Positions 1 through 11,778 of a stretch of DNA of 64,000 nt are shown in pieces; positions within the stretch are counted from its first letter, which is position 1; each line of letters starts with the position of its first letter. Source of the DNA: Phymorhynchus buccinoides. Its lineage: Eukaryota > Mollusca > Gastropoda > Neogastropoda > Raphitomidae. A model generated the notes under the pieces. The model saw nothing but the letters and a program-made list of their open reading frames with translations. It was not told the DNA's origin and did not search any database. The stretch lies in contig CM065694.1 of assembly GCA_017654935.2 (NCBI GenBank), positions 4,657,215-4,721,214 of the forward strand, written 5' to 3'. Position numbers and translations under genes: made by a program.

Positions 1-90
1 CACACTCTTCTCTAATCCATCAGTCTCTCCATTCATGAATAAACCTACTGTGATCCTGTTGAATAATTTACTTGTTTTTACTCATATTCA

Positions 91-714
91 TTAACCCCCT
101 CCCTGCCTGCCAGCGTCTACAACAGGCAGTGTGATGTCATAACGTTCGATGTCATTAGTCCTGGGATGCTGTCTTTGTTTAAGTTGTCAGGAAATATATC
201 GCTAAGCCATTTTTATCAGATTGGGTCCAACAGGTCTCCTTCCAATATTATAATTAAAAAACAGAAAAGATAATGTCTCAACTGTGACCCAGAAAGGGGC
301 ATTAAGTCGATGGGCTAGTTTCTCACAAATGGCTTGGAAAGTTTTTAAAAATCTCATTTTTGTCAATTTTGAGTTATGGGTATCTTTGTGTTCTCTAACA
401 TCTTATCTGTCATATTTATAAAGGATAATCTTTAACATGGTGTCTAAATGGTCTTATAAGTGTTTTAAAACCAGCAGGTCAATGCATTTCCTTCAGCTAG
501 GCTAGACTACTTTTTCAAAATGGCTGACGCTTAAACTACCAACTTTAAATGCTCATAACTCTGGAACAGAAAAAGATACAAGAATGGTTCTTGTATCAAT
601 AGAAAGAGAATAGTTTGCAGATTTCAACTGTAAAATTTTCTTAGAACAGTCAGTTTGACAGTGTTCCTTTCGTGGTGCTGGGTCACAATTGTTCACTAGC
701 AGTGAAGGGGTTCA
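91..714. mobile_element. TTAA-flanked piggyBac-like MITE
   Basis: The left end is TTAACCCCCTCCCTGCC; the right end is AGCAGTGAAGGGGTTCA, an imperfect inverted pair with TTAA degraded to TTCA on the right. CCC-type ends next to TTAA are characteristic of piggyBac-superfamily elements. No coding capacity was seen in the 620 bp. It is the longest un-nested copy here. Confidence 0.6.
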
Positions 715-787
715 TTATTATTCCTATGTTGCTGTTTTCATTCTTGTTTTCTCTCAAATAAGGAAACATGCGATTTCTAAAGTTTGA

Positions 788-1105
788 TTCTTCTTCTTCT
801 TCGTTCCCAGGCCATATAATGGGTAAGGTACATATGTGTCTGGTTTTCAGTTTTCACTGGTCTCCCCGCTGCGTACAGCCAACACATTCCGATTTCGGAG
901 GAGTTCAAAGGAGAAAAACTATTTGGAAGATTTTTTTTTTTTAAAAGGCAGGAGAATGGGCCAATAAGTCAGAAAGATAGTAGGTAGATAGAAAGCAAAG
1001 GGAAAAGGCAGAGTCAAAGACAGTGGCAGATTAGAGGAAGTTACAAGCACAGTGGGGAACTATTCTTACGAAAGACCCCCCGGTATCCCCATGGGGGAAA
1101 AGTTT
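788..1105 (+). mobile_element. SINE copy, head type A
   Basis: The head has cttcttcttcgttccca, gggtaaggtacatatgtg and ctgcgtacagccaacacatt. The body has aggcagagtcaaagacagtg, gaggaagttacaagcacag and ends in ggtatccccatgggg. The body is shared with the copies at 6311, 46469, 49445 and 61815; the head is shared only with 49445. Confidence 0.7.
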
Positions 1106-1127
1106 GATTCAAACCAACCAACCAACA

Positions 1128-1922
1128 AAGAAGCTTACGGTGATCATGCACTCCAGGCGTGTCTTGTGCACAGGGAGCATGGGTTCGTCCAGCGTCCTCC
1201 AACCAACCAACCAGCCAACCAACCAACCAACCAAGCTTACGGTGATCATGCACTCCAGGCGTGTCTTGTGCACGGGCAGCATGTGTTCGTCCAGCGTCCT
1301 CCAACCAACCAGCCAACCAACCAACCAACTTACGGTGATCATGCACTCCAGGCGTGTCTTGTGCACGGGCAGCATGTGTTCGTCCAGCGTCCTCCAACCA
1401 ACCAACCAGCCAACCAACCAACAAAGAAGCTTACGGTGATCATGCACTCCAGGCGTGTCTTGTGCACGGGGAGCATGTGTTCGTCCAGCGTCCTCCAACC
1501 AACCAACCAGCCAACCAACCAACCAACTTACGGTGATCATGCACTCCAGGCGTGTCTTGTGCACGGGCAGCATGTGTTCGTCCAGCGTCCTCCAACCAAC
1601 CAACCAGCCCAACCAACCAACCAACTTACGGTGATCATGCACTCCAGGCGTGTCTTGTGCACGGGCAGCATGTGTTCGTCCAGCGTCCTCCAACCAACAA
1701 CAACCAGCCAACCAACCAACCAACTTACAGTGATCATACACTCCAGGCGTGTCTTGTGCACGGGCAGCATGGGTTCGTCCAGCGTCCTCCAACCAACCAA
1801 CCAGCCAACCAACCAACCAACTTACAGTGATCATACACTCCAGGCGTGTCTTGTGCATGGGCAGCATGGGTTCGTCCAGCGTCCTCCAACCAACCAACCA
1901 GCCAACCAACCAACCAACTTAC
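1128..1922 (-). repeat. Donor-side junction array of the 1923-2147 exon
   Basis: Eight further copies of a unit of about 95-100 bp follow the authentic donor. Read on the gene strand, each unit has about 66 nt of exon end (TLDEPMLPVHKTRLECMIT), a donor gtaagttgg, and a short intron piece of TTGG repeats. Copies nearest the exon have GATCACT before the donor; the distal ones have GATCACC. The donors are intact in essentially all copies. Read-through frames are open on both strands but mix intron and exon, so I do not call them genes. Confidence 0.9.
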
Positions 1923-2147
1923 AGTGATCATACACTCCAGGCGTGTCTTGTGCACGGGCAGCATGGGCTCATCCAGCGTCCTCCACACCCCGCGCACCAT
2001 CACCGAGGACAGGCGGCCCGTGTTGGTCGTGTACTTCTTCAGCAGGGCTTGAAGCGCTTTGCGATCGTAGCGCACCTCCCCGATGCCCTGCTCGCACTCC
2101 CGCGTCCAGTGGAACAGCATGCCCAGCCGACACACCTGGGAGGGGTA
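1923..2147 (-). CDS. Dynein heavy chain exon (end of linker), residues ~855-929
   Basis: The acceptor is cgctctccag before TACCCCTCCC; the donor is GATCACT followed by gtaagttgg. It is phase 0 with 75 codons. It reads YPSQVCRLGMLFHWTREC and ends HKTRLECMIT. YP-QV-L-W-T-E and the terminal K-E-LIT motif mark the linker end shortly before the VH-RD segment and AAA1, which must lie beyond the window start. The last ~66 nt and the donor are repeated eight more times downstream (1128-1922). Confidence 0.93.
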
Positions 2148-2181
2148 CTGGAGAGCGAAGAAAATAAAAGTAAAACCACGG

Positions 2182-2400
2182 TTAACCCCTTGACTGCCAG
2201 AGAATTTTTTTTTAAAATTAATTGTACAAATCATGCCATAAAAAAGAGAACTGATAGAGCCGATCTGGCAAATCTGGGAATATAACTCTCTTGACTGTGT
2301 TAGAGCAAAAGCCAGCATATCAGAGCTATTCATCTGATGATGTCATCAGTGATGTCATCAAGTCCGTATGTGATACGTGATATTTCAGTCAAGGGGTTAA
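2182..2400. mobile_element. TTAA-flanked piggyBac-like MITE
   Basis: The ends are TTAACCCCTTGACTGCCAG and CAGTCAAGGGGTTAA. The interior contains GATGATGTCATCAGTGATG, also present in the copies at 52870 and 53677, so these three form one subfamily. It lies in the intron just upstream of the 1923-2147 exon. Confidence 0.78.
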
Positions 2401-2473
2401 GTAATGTAAAAACAGGACATAAAAAAACACAAAAACCTATGCCTCCTGTCCTCGTTGAATTTTTGATACTTAA

Positions 2474-2651
2474 TACAGTGAAACCTCCCTTATAAGACCT
2501 CCCATTCTAACTCACTCCCATATAAGACCTACTTCTCTGAAACATTGCCCTTCTTTGTAAGTATTAAAATTACCTCCCTTAAAAAAAACCTCCCTTATAA
2601 GACCTCATTTTGGATTATCTTTGAAGGTCTTATAAGGGAGGTTCCACTGTA
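2474..2651. mobile_element. Mariner-like MITE
   Basis: The ends are TACAGTGAAACCTCCCTTAT and ATAAGGGAGGTTCCACTGTA. The ~25-bp TIR with flanking TA fits the Tc1/mariner type. The interior repeats the cctcccttataagacct motif. It follows the TTAA MITE after about 70 bp. Confidence 0.72.
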
Positions 2652-2652
2652 C

Positions 2653-2772
2653 TTTTCACCCATTATAAGTCCACCTTTTTCACTTCACCCATTATAAGTC
2701 CACCTTTTTCACTTCACCCATTATAAGTCCACCTTTTTCACTTCACCCATTATAAGTCCACCTTTTTCACCC
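2653..2772. repeat. 28-bp tandem repeat, about 4 copies
   Basis: The unit cacccattataagtccacc plus tttttcactt is repeated four times with almost no change. It starts where the mariner-like MITE ends and shares the tataag motif with the MITE end. Confidence 0.85.
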
Positions 2773-2825
2773 ACTTCATTAACATCTGAAGAGTTGTGAA
2801 AATTAGTGAAAAGAGTTGTTCATCC

Positions 2826-3396
2826 AAGCACACACATAATGACATATGCATACCCGCATCCATACCCATACAAACACACACATAATGACATATGCATACC
2901 CGCATCCATACCCATACAAACACACACATAATGACATATGCATACCCGCATCCATACCCATACAAACACACACATAATGACATATGCATACCCGCATCCA
3001 TACCCATACAAACACACACATGACATATGCATACCCGCATCCATACCCATACAAACACACACATGACATATGCATACCCGCATCCATACCCATACAAACA
3101 CACGCATGTATATATGCATGCGCGCATCCATACCCATACAAACACACACATGTATATATGCATACCCGCATCCATACCCATACAAACACACGCATGTATA
3201 TATGCATACCCGCATCCATACCCATACAAACACACGCATGTATATATGCATGCGCGCATCCATACCCATACAAACACACACATGACATATGCATACCCGC
3301 ATCCATACCCATACAAACACACACATAATGACATATGCATACCCGCATCCATACCCATACAAACACACGCATGTATATATGCATGCGCGCACACTG
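2826..3396. repeat. 43-bp minisatellite, about 13 copies
   Basis: The unit is cacacataatgacatatgc followed by atacccgcatccatacccat and acaaa. Variants replace ataatgacatatg by gtatatatg. Open frames through it on both strands are a by-product of the repeat. Confidence 0.92.
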
Positions 3397-3537
3397 GTGT
3401 GTGCACACACCTACCTAGTGTGCCCATTCCTCCATGGCAATCCCATTAGCGCAATTTGTTCCTTCAAATTGTGTGTTCATGCACACACACACACTGTATC
3501 TTTCACAACCCTCCATTCTTTTTCTGCCTTCTCTTCA

Positions 3538-3540
<3 letters not shown>

Positions 3541-3584
<44 letters not shown>

Positions 3585-3624
3585 TACACAATGTATAAAT
3601 TCATAACCCTCCATTCTGTTCCTG

Positions 3625-3708
<84 letters not shown>

Positions 3709-3895
3709 CTGTGTGTGATGATTTGTTGTCATTGTTGCTTTTTGTGGGTATGTTCGCTTATAAGGGAGTTCTTTGTGCTGATGATTTGTTGTCATTGTTG
3801 TTTTTCCTTTTGCAACCCCCTCCCCTCTGACATGGGCAGAAGGCCTGGATCAGTAAACTTTGTGAATTCTGTCTCTCTCTGTGTGTGTGTGTGTG

Positions 3896-3931
<36 letters not shown>

Positions 3932-4070
3932 TCTCTCTGTGTCTCTCTCTCTCACTCTTTCTCTATCTGTCTCTCTCTCTCTCTCACTCTCTGTCTCTCT
4001 CACTCTCTGCCTGTCTTTCCCTCTCTGTCTCTCTCTCTCTCTCCATCATTCTCTCTCTCTCTCTCGTTGC
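3541..4070. repeat. CT/GA-rich simple repeats
   Basis: Pure (CT)n runs occur at 3541-3579 and 3629-3704, and interrupted CT/GT runs at 3881-4066. The gap 3705-3880 contains two copies of gatgatttgttgtcattgtt. The last run ends 5 bp from the donor of the 4075-4209 exon. Confidence 0.92.
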
Positions 4071-4074
4071 TGAC

Positions 4075-4209
4075 CTTGTGTGCCCACTCCTCCATGGCGA
4101 TGCCGTTGCTGCAGTCGGTGACGACGCTGGTGTTGAGCTCCTTCAGGGTGTGGCCCACAGAGTCCCTCAGTTTGCCCAGCCACACCTCCACTCCCTCCGC
4201 CAGCCTCAC
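4075..4209 (-). CDS. Dynein heavy chain exon (linker, VE-WL motif), residues ~810-854
   Basis: The acceptor is gggcgacag before GTGAGGCTGG; the donor is CACAAG followed by gtcagcaac. It is phase 0 with 45 codons. It reads VRLAEGVEVWLGKLRDSV and ends GIAMEEWAHK. VE-WL-L-M followed by W is the C-terminal part of the linker in all dynein heavy chains. The donor is followed within a few bases by a long GA/CT repeat. Confidence 0.93.
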
Positions 4210-4247
4210 CTGTCGCCCAACCAACCAACCAAATCATTAATCAGTTG

Positions 4248-4716
4248 CCCCCGCACACACACAGATACGCGCGCACACACACACACAGAGACACGCACAC
4301 ACACACGCACACACAATCACAGACACGCATGCACACACAGATACGCACACACACAGACACGCGCACATACACAGACCGACACGCACACACAGACCCGCAA
4401 ACACAAACACGCACGCACACAGAGATACGCACACACACACACAGAGACACGCACATACACAGACCGACACGCACACACAGACCCGCAAACACAAACACGC
4501 ACGCACACAGAGATACGCACACACACACACAGAGACACGCACACACACAGACTTGCACACACACACACAGACACTCACACACACACACATACAGACACAT
4601 ACGCGCGCGCGCGCACACACACACACAGAGACACGCACACACACAGACACGCACACACACAGACACTCACACACAGACACAGACGCACACACACACACAC
4701 AGACACGTACACACAC
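4248..4716. repeat. CA-rich minisatellite directly abutting an exon donor
   Basis: The run consists of (CA)n with interspersed gacacgcac, gatacgcac and cagacccgcaaacac motifs. A longer block (agaccgacacgcacacacag...) occurs twice about 100 bp apart. On the gene strand it begins with the exon donor gtgtgtgtac itself, so the splice site is part of the repeat. Confidence 0.9.
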
Positions 4717-4848
4717 CTTGTCAATGAGGGGCAGGACCTCTCCATCAGAACTGAGGACAGTGGTGGCATCCATGGCAATGACATCGTCCACCAGACCCTC
4801 AGAGGGCAGCATGGAGGGGCCCGCCTGCAGCAACGCTGGGTTCATGCT
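4717..4848 (-). CDS. Dynein heavy chain exon (linker), residues ~766-809
   Basis: The acceptor is cccgtgcag before AGCATGAACC; the donor is GACAAG followed by gtgtgtgtac. It is phase 0 with 44 codons: SMNPALLQAGPSMLPSEG, then AMDATTVLSSDGEVLPLIDK. The end resembles the family pattern A-M-S-EGE-VPL just before VE-WL. The first half looks specific to this gene. The donor runs straight into a CA/GT-rich array (4248-4716). Confidence 0.85.
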
Positions 4849-5118
4849 CTGCACGGGACATTGCACAGCCAGGCATTAGTTCCTATTCTATATTGCTTCT
4901 ACTCCAATTTCCTCCAGCACCATTTTGCATCAGGACAACACACAGATCCACAGTGGTTCTCCACAAGTTGCTTTCATTACATACATGCTTTTTTGTTATC
5001 ATATTAGGATCATATCATGGATTAAAAACCAAAGGGTTCAACCCTTTGACTTTAACTCCTTAGGCTTAATACATGGGAAGCGTTATTTTCATACAATCAT
5101 TTCTACCTTTAGTGTTTC

Positions 5119-5520
5119 GGTAAAGGTCAAGATGTGCCCCCCCCCCCCCTACCTATCTCGGTTAATTCTATTTTTCCGTTATTGCCTTTCTTACCATACA
5201 TAAAGCTGTATTTTAGGAACATTTTTAGCTAATAACCTTTTTGGAATACTAACCCTAGCCCTAACCCTAGCCCTAAACCTAACCCTACCCCCCACCCTAT
5301 AAGACGGAAAAACGCAACGAACCACAACTGTGACAAATCGCAGTGTACTGCAGTACATAGTGGGGGGTAGGGTTAGGTTTAGGGCTAGGGTTAGTATTCC
5401 AAAAAGGTTATTAGCTAAAAATGTTCCTAAAATACAGCTTTATGTATGGTAAGAAAGGCAAAAACGGAAAAATAGAATTAGCCGAGAAATGCAGGGGGGT
5501 GGCACATCTTTACCTTTACC
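5119..5520. mobile_element. Foldback MITE with telomere-like stems
   Basis: The element is a long inverted repeat: ggtaaaggtcaagatgtg at the left, cacatctttacctttacc at the right, arms of about 170 bp. The inner arms are degenerate (CCCTAA)n and (TTAGGG)n. The loop reads ccctataagacggaaaaacg and contains the palindrome actgcagtac. A second copy lies at 43976-44382. No coding capacity. Confidence 0.85.
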
Positions 5521-5528
5521 AGTGTTTC

Positions 5529-5831
5529 TTAACCCCTTCACTGCCAAGCCTGTTTCTGAAGCAACTATTTGCCAAGCCGTTTTAGGTTGCGGAGTCTATC
5601 GCAAAAATGCATGAATAAAAGTGCATATAACCTATATTTTTCTGAAAGAGAATTGAATATATTATCATTTGAGAACACTTTCACATGCATTCAAACATAC
5701 TGCAGAAAGTATATGGATAGAAAAAGGGAAACTCTTAGAATAACCCTATGATGGATATTTCCGTGACGGAGCAGTTTATAGGTTACCGGAAGTTGACGGA
5801 AATATCTGTGACAGGGCAGTGAAGAGGTTAA
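5529..5831. mobile_element. TTAA-flanked piggyBac-like MITE
   Basis: The ends are TTAACCCCTTCACTGCCAAG and GGGCAGTGAAGAGGTTAA. The interior is AT-rich, including gacggaaatatctgtga near the right end and a related tttccgtgacgg nearby. Confidence 0.72.
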
Positions 5832-6310
5832 TTGTTTTAAAATCATTTTTGTTTCATATTGTACAAAGCCATGTTATTTTTGCACTTGTTTTTTGATACA
5901 CAATCATTACACTTTAGGTCTTCATTTTGGTTAGAAATATACACAACATTCGATGTTTTGGAGTTTTAGTTCCAAATCTCAAAACTGCTATATAAATGGA
6001 TCCTTTGTAAAAAAACAAAAAACAAAACACAAACAAAAATGACACATGATACATGAGTTTCAAACAAAAGAAAATCCCACACTTAATAAATAAATGTTAA
6101 AAGTTTCACCTACATTCATACCTTATTTCTTCCGTTATTGAAAATCAACAATAGAATCTCTTATGCCATAAAAAAAACATATAGATAATTTTTTATATTT
6201 TTAACACTAAGACAAGCGCTTACATCTTTTAGTTGTTGGTGGTTTCACAAATGTATGATTTAACATATAAACACAGCAACAAAGGCAGGTGAGAATGTGC
6301 TATCTGGAAT

Positions 6311-6610
6311 CTTCTTCTTCGATCGCTCAGTTTCCTGTCAATTATGAGCGCAGATGTGTCATGCTGCTGTTATGTGCCTAACTAAGAAATAAGGCCCAGC
6401 AAATCCGACTTTGGCTGATGACATCTTTTTGAAAGTGTTTCTTGAAAAAAGGCAGAAAAATGGACCGGTAAGGCAGAAAGATAGTAAATGACAGTAAGCA
6501 AAGGGAAAAGGCAGAGTCAAAGAGAGTGACAGATGAGAGGAAGTTACAAGCACATAACTTTCAGAAGGTGGGGGAACTATAAATACAAAAGACTCCCACA
6601 GGGGTTATCT
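6311..6610 (+). mobile_element. SINE copy, head type B
   Basis: The head has cttcttcttcgatcgctcag, tttcctgtcaattatgagcg and gttatgtgcctaactaag. The body has gaaaaggcagagtcaaagag and gaggaagttacaagcacat. It shares its head with the copies at 46469 and 61815. Confidence 0.7.
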
Positions 6611-7101
6611 GGAATGTATGTGCTTATTTGTCAGCTGTCATTTACACATTTAAAACGAAAATCTTAAACATCCTGAGGTAAAAAAGAGAAATTGAATTCT
6701 GCAAGAAAAGACTTCCTAATATCTAACACTTTTTGCTAAAGCACATATTCATTAACTACAGATGCAAGACCATAGCCCAATTAAATCAATGTTCACAATG
6801 CTGTAAATCTACTCACACTATGAGTAAGTACCACTGCTAATCAATTAAAAGCAATAACACTGATAATTACTGTTAATCAGACTCCAGCAATATCTCATTA
6901 AATTGATACTTCTTATTTTAAATATTGCTTCCGACACTCTCTCCACATTACCCTTCAGATGCTAAGTAATGTATTCAACATCTGTTTGTTATTTCTAAAA
7001 CAAAACTGAATGATATTAAGAACACTTTGTAGTTTTCTTTTCTCAAATGCAGACATACCACAAAACACACAAATCAACAAACAGAAAACACCAACTACAC
7101 A

Positions 7102-7206
7102 TCACCATGCAAATACGTGCACACATAGTGACATACATGTGGATGTGCACACACACACACACACACGCATGCACTCACACATACACGCGTGCGCACACAC
7201 ACAAAT
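7102..7206. repeat. CA/GT-rich simple sequence
   Basis: Interrupted CA repeats with acacgcatgcactc and cgcgtgcgcac motifs. No gene. Confidence 0.8.
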
Positions 7207-7628
7207 AAACCCCCCCCAGTACAATTCACCTCGACAATGGCAATAAAAAGAAAACATTAAAACGTAGAAAGTTATCATATAAATGATAAGCATGTACAGA
7301 CTAATGTGTACTCATTATGACAGAAATACATAAACCTTCAAAGTTAAAGTGTTAGTCAAATACAGATTACAAATAATAAAATGTTAGTCAGTTAAAACGT
7401 GATTGTAACCCCCGAGGAAAAAAAATCACACAAAAAAAAAAAATCATGATACTGCTGAAAATAGTACACAGTTTTTCTTCAAAGAATACTCATGCTGAAT
7501 ATAATTATATGTCAATGAGATCTAGATATACATCTACAGTACAGAGAAGTAGACAATGTACATCTACAGTACAGACAAGAAGACAATGTGCACTAAGTCA
7601 GATAATATGCAGACAAAGAATAGAGACA

Positions 7629-7737
<109 letters not shown>

Positions 7738-8035
7738 AACTGAGAGACAGGCTGAAATAGGAAAAAGAAAAGAAGAAACAATGAAACAGAAGACAGTACA
7801 CAGAACACGCTCAATAAAAGCCCAGTAATATTTACAAAGGCAGATACATGGGTGCAACTACACACAATGAAAAAAACTGAAAGGCCGGGGGGTCCAGGGG
7901 TAATGTCCCCCTGCAGCTGAAGAAAAAATTGATTTAGGAAGGTATTTGAGTTTGTTTTTTCCACAATTTATACCAATGCTTATTTTAAAGTGTTTGAAAA
8001 ATACAGTAGACACACAAAGATCTTGTTTGACAAAT

Positions 8036-8280
8036 TTAACCCTTTCGCCGCCAGCCATCTTTGAACCAAACATTTCCATTAAACTTACTTGGCTACAGAA
8101 AAGATTTCATCTGCAATATTGTGGGATTTCTCTGCGACACATTTAGAATAGGGTCAATCTTTGCTGCCCACATTTAGGAACACAATATTGAATAACAGAC
8201 CCCTGGTTTCAAGAGGTTTAATGACATGGGTGCTAAATCATTGTGGTGCAAAAATGCAACATTGGCAGTGAAAGGGTTAA
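8036..8280. mobile_element. TTAA-flanked piggyBac-like MITE
   Basis: The ends are TTAACCCTTTCGCCGCCAG and TTGGCAGTGAAAGGGTTAA. The interior (catctttgaaccaaacattt and tgacatgggtgctaaatc) matches the copies at 43358, 53873 and 54073. Confidence 0.8.
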
Positions 8281-8423
8281 AAGAAAGGAAATTCCTTTTT
8301 GGGTAAGATTCAAAAACAGGAAATCCTTGTATACCCGGAAAAGTTGCACCCATGGAGATACAAAGAGACGGATACACTTAAACACAGAGTAGAGGTAGGA
8401 TTCTGCATTGTCAGGAATGATGT

Positions 8424-8586
8424 TGTTATTGTTCCATGGCTAAAAGACTCCAGGGATCATCCCAAGCGCTTGAACACTATGGTAACAAATGAACCAGCTA
8501 GGGATGAAGACAGTGTGTGTGCGACCGTTTTTGAATCCCCGCCACGTGGGCAGCCACACTCCGACTTCGGGGGACATTGTCAGGAA
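8424..8586 (-). mobile_element. Second SINE-like family copy (CCCCGAAGTCGGAG), reversed
   Basis: Read on the minus strand it has ccccgaagtcggagtgtggc, cgtggcggggattcaaaaac, and later gatgatccctggagtctttt. It matches the copies at 14084 and 20702. An open frame through it (8299-8589) is not a gene. Confidence 0.72.
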
Positions 8587-9488
8587 TAAGCCTCCTGACA
8601 GTAGTGTGTTCTGTTTCCTGTCGGTGTAGACTGCAAGATCAGCATGGCTCATACAGTTCTTTGGAATCGGCTTATCTCAAGAAATGCGCATACTTGAGTT
8701 TAAAGCGGGTGATTATACAAACATACATGTTGCTCCCAAGCTTGTTTAAAGTTTCCCTCTCAAAAACGAACAAACGAAGGAAGGGTGGAATCAATCAATG
8801 AAGGAACGAATGAACGAATAACTATAGACTGATTAAAGTAATCCATACATCTGCTGTCAGCAGTTGATTAAAGAAAGAAACAAATAATAAATACAATAAC
8901 AAATTAATAAAAAATGAAACAAATTTCATGATATAAATTAGACTGTCGCTTTAAAAAACAAAAAACATGCTGCTTTTCAAGTATGCGACCTGATGTCAAC
9001 CACAGGGGAAAAAATGCATGGCAATATAAAAAGAAGAGAAAAAAAGAAAAAATGTAAAAAATACGCCCACCCCGAAAACCCCCCACCAAAACCCCCACCA
9101 CCAACAACAGAAAATCTCTCAATGTAAGTTTGTTTGATGTTATTGGCTTTTACTCTTTCTCCCAACATTTTCTTTGAAGCACAAGTGTTTAGGGATGTGG
9201 GGATGTATACGGATGCGGGTTATATTGTGTGACTCTTGCGCAAGTTTCTTTTTTAATGTTGGAATTTGCATGAAATTTGAAAAGCATTTTTTTCCCCCCT
9301 ACAAATTCATCTTCAATTCATTTCATAGACATGCACTACAACAAATATCAGCTAATATTAAAGAAAAACAAAAGATAATAATAATATTAATTCATTGAAA
9401 TTGTTCACGCTATGAATCCAAACACTGCTCAAAGCAACCCAAAAAAGTTGATACACAAATGTTTGAAATGATTCTATGAAATACACCA

Positions 9489-9650
9489 GTGCCTTAAGCT
9501 CAACGGTGCATGCGGTTATAAGTCACAAAGCATGCTCTATGATTTATAGTCTACATTTTTGCCATGGGCTACATGCGGTTGTAAGTCAAGAAGCATGCTC
9601 TATAATTCATAATCTACACTTTTGCCATGGTCTACATTTCGCTGCAGTCT
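9489..9650. repeat. Short tandem duplication, ~65-bp units
   Basis: The motifs catgcggttataagtc, aagcatgctctat and ctacatttttgccatgg recur at about 9506 and 9571, with a partial third at 9631. Otherwise 8660-9840 shows no gene or clear element. Confidence 0.7.
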
Positions 9651-10971
9651 ACATTTTGTTTTCTCCCACATTATATTTGCGCAAACCTTTTTCCTCCAGT
9701 CCTGTGGTGAAGTGAGTGCAAGAAGAAAAGAGGGTTAGCATGGCACAGCACACAATATACGTATAATGAAGTCAGCACACTTCTAGCCAAATACATAGAA
9801 AAACACACTAATAGGTTTTTCAATCAGAAAGCTGTCAGTCTTTATCAATGACTATACCAAAAAAATCTGAAGGGGTGGTGGTTGGGGTTGGGGTTGGGGT
9901 TGGGAGGGGGGTGTTTCTCTTTCTCATGCACACATTTTGTTTTTGTGAGAATGGGTTTTTTCCTTGGAGGAGAGGTGGGAGTGGAGGGGGGCATCTTAAG
10001 GGGAAGGTGGCAAGAATGACATGTTTTGATTACTGTGGCAATTAAGCCACCAAAAAAATGCACTATATGAGCCTTGATGAAAAAAGAAAATTGCAATACT
10101 TTGATTACTTCTTAACAAAATATAATCTTTTCTGGATTCCTTTATTTGAAATTCCTTTTCTTATTTCCCTTTAGAAGTTTGGAGTCAGTCGGTACAAATG
10201 CACTCAGAACTACATAAATGCAAGGGCTTCTTTTGAAGAATGAGAGAGAGAGCAGCACAAACTAAAGAAAAAGAAAATTACGCGTCTGTCCTGTTGACAT
10301 CAGCCAACCAGAAGCAGGATCAGTCAGTAGGAAACACAGCACAAACAGACAAAAACATGCACACACACACTGTGTTATTAGACTGCAAACCAAATGCATA
10401 TATACATCATTCATAAATGATCTTGCAACAGAATATTAAATCACAACCAATGCTAACGAAAGGAAAATCAGTATCAGCATTGTAGAATGAGGCTTTATAC
10501 CGAAAATTATCTGCCCCTGTCTCGCGACCTCAAATGCGAACGCCACCTACTTAAGATTATCGCCCTTGCCTGTCAGGAACTAGTGGTATGTAGCCACAGA
10601 AGATTATCTGCTCCTGACTTGTCACCAGGGGGCATCGGCAGTTCGGCCCTAAAATTATCGCCCTTTTGTCTCGGCAAGGAGTAGTATAACGCCTCATTAA
10701 CGATCCAAAGACAATTCTTAAAGAGAAGTAATCTGCACAGAAAACACTTAATTCGCTTATGCGCATTGATCAGCATATAGCAAGGGTATTGCATATATGT
10801 ACTCACTCAAGATGCCTTCAAAAACAAAGATAAGCCTTAAAAGAAAAAGGAAACATGCACAGAACTTATTCTTGAGTATCCCTGAACAAACAAGTGTTCG
10901 CATAATATAACAGGTGCTGACATCAAAATGCTTTAAAGGTGCACAGAAAATGAAATATTTATTTGAATAAT

Positions 10972-11364
10972 TACCGTAAAATGCGGACTGTAAGCCGCTA
11001 CTTTTTTCCTCAACTTTGGCCCATGCGGCTTATAGACTGATGCGGCTTATCTGTGCATTTTTTTCAATTCTACATTTATCAGTCTGATTAAATCTGTTTC
11101 TGACCAAATTTGTCAGCCTATTTTGAGCTTCCAAACTGGTTTTGGTAATCAATAGATTAAAATCTCATGCTTAAAGTATCTGCGAATATTAAAAACGCAT
11201 GTTCTGCTACGAGAATTTCTATATTTGTGTGGCTTTGTGCACATACAATTTTCTCTGCAGCTTATAAACTGGTGCAGCTTATATGTGAATAACTCCTAAT
11301 ATATTGTCAATTTCAGGAATGCGGCTTATATACAAGTGCGTCTTATAGTCCAGTTTTTACGGTA
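10972..11364. mobile_element. TIR element of the TACCGTA family
   Basis: The ends are TACCGTAAAATGCGGACTG and CTTATAGTCCAGTTTTTACG plus GTA. The interior repeats atgcggcttata on both arms. It belongs to a family of mariner-like MITEs with copies at 22357, 39503, 41391, 47544 and 55329. Confidence 0.72.
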
Positions 11365-11778
11365 GCTTTCAAATAAGAGAAAGTGTGCAAAGTTTGACTA
11401 AAAAAAATAAAAAAAGTGTGCATAAGTCTAACTAAAAAAAACACTACACACAATCAAACAAACCAGTGCGTTTTTGCTACTAGTCCACAAGAAAGTTAAT
11501 TTGCAACATTTTCACACACAGCAAACAGGGAATGTGAAGTTTTAACACAAGCAATGCTTTATAAAAACACATTCTTGGGGCGATAGCCCTGCACCAAGCT
11601 TTCACACAAGAATAGAAATTAACCACACTCAAACCCATATCCACTTCAATAAAACTTTTAATTAACAAATGTGGATAGGATTAGTGATTCTTTCATTACA
11701 ACGATTACTTTCTATCTTTTCTCTTTGGAAAAGAGGAACATCCCCAAGTAAGGCGACAGAATGATGGCAAGTGCAGTC

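Noticed and set aside
1041..1909. Trp/Leu/Val/Gly-rich minus-strand ORFs that look like membrane proteins
   Set aside because: They mix exon-end copies of the dynein gene with translated TTGG intron repeats.
5230..5400. Interstitial telomere block
   Set aside because: The TTAGGG/CCCTAA runs are degenerate and are the inner arms of a foldback MITE with a second copy at 43976.
8299..8589. 96-codon plus-strand ORF
   Set aside because: It lies across a SINE-like repeat found twice more in the window.
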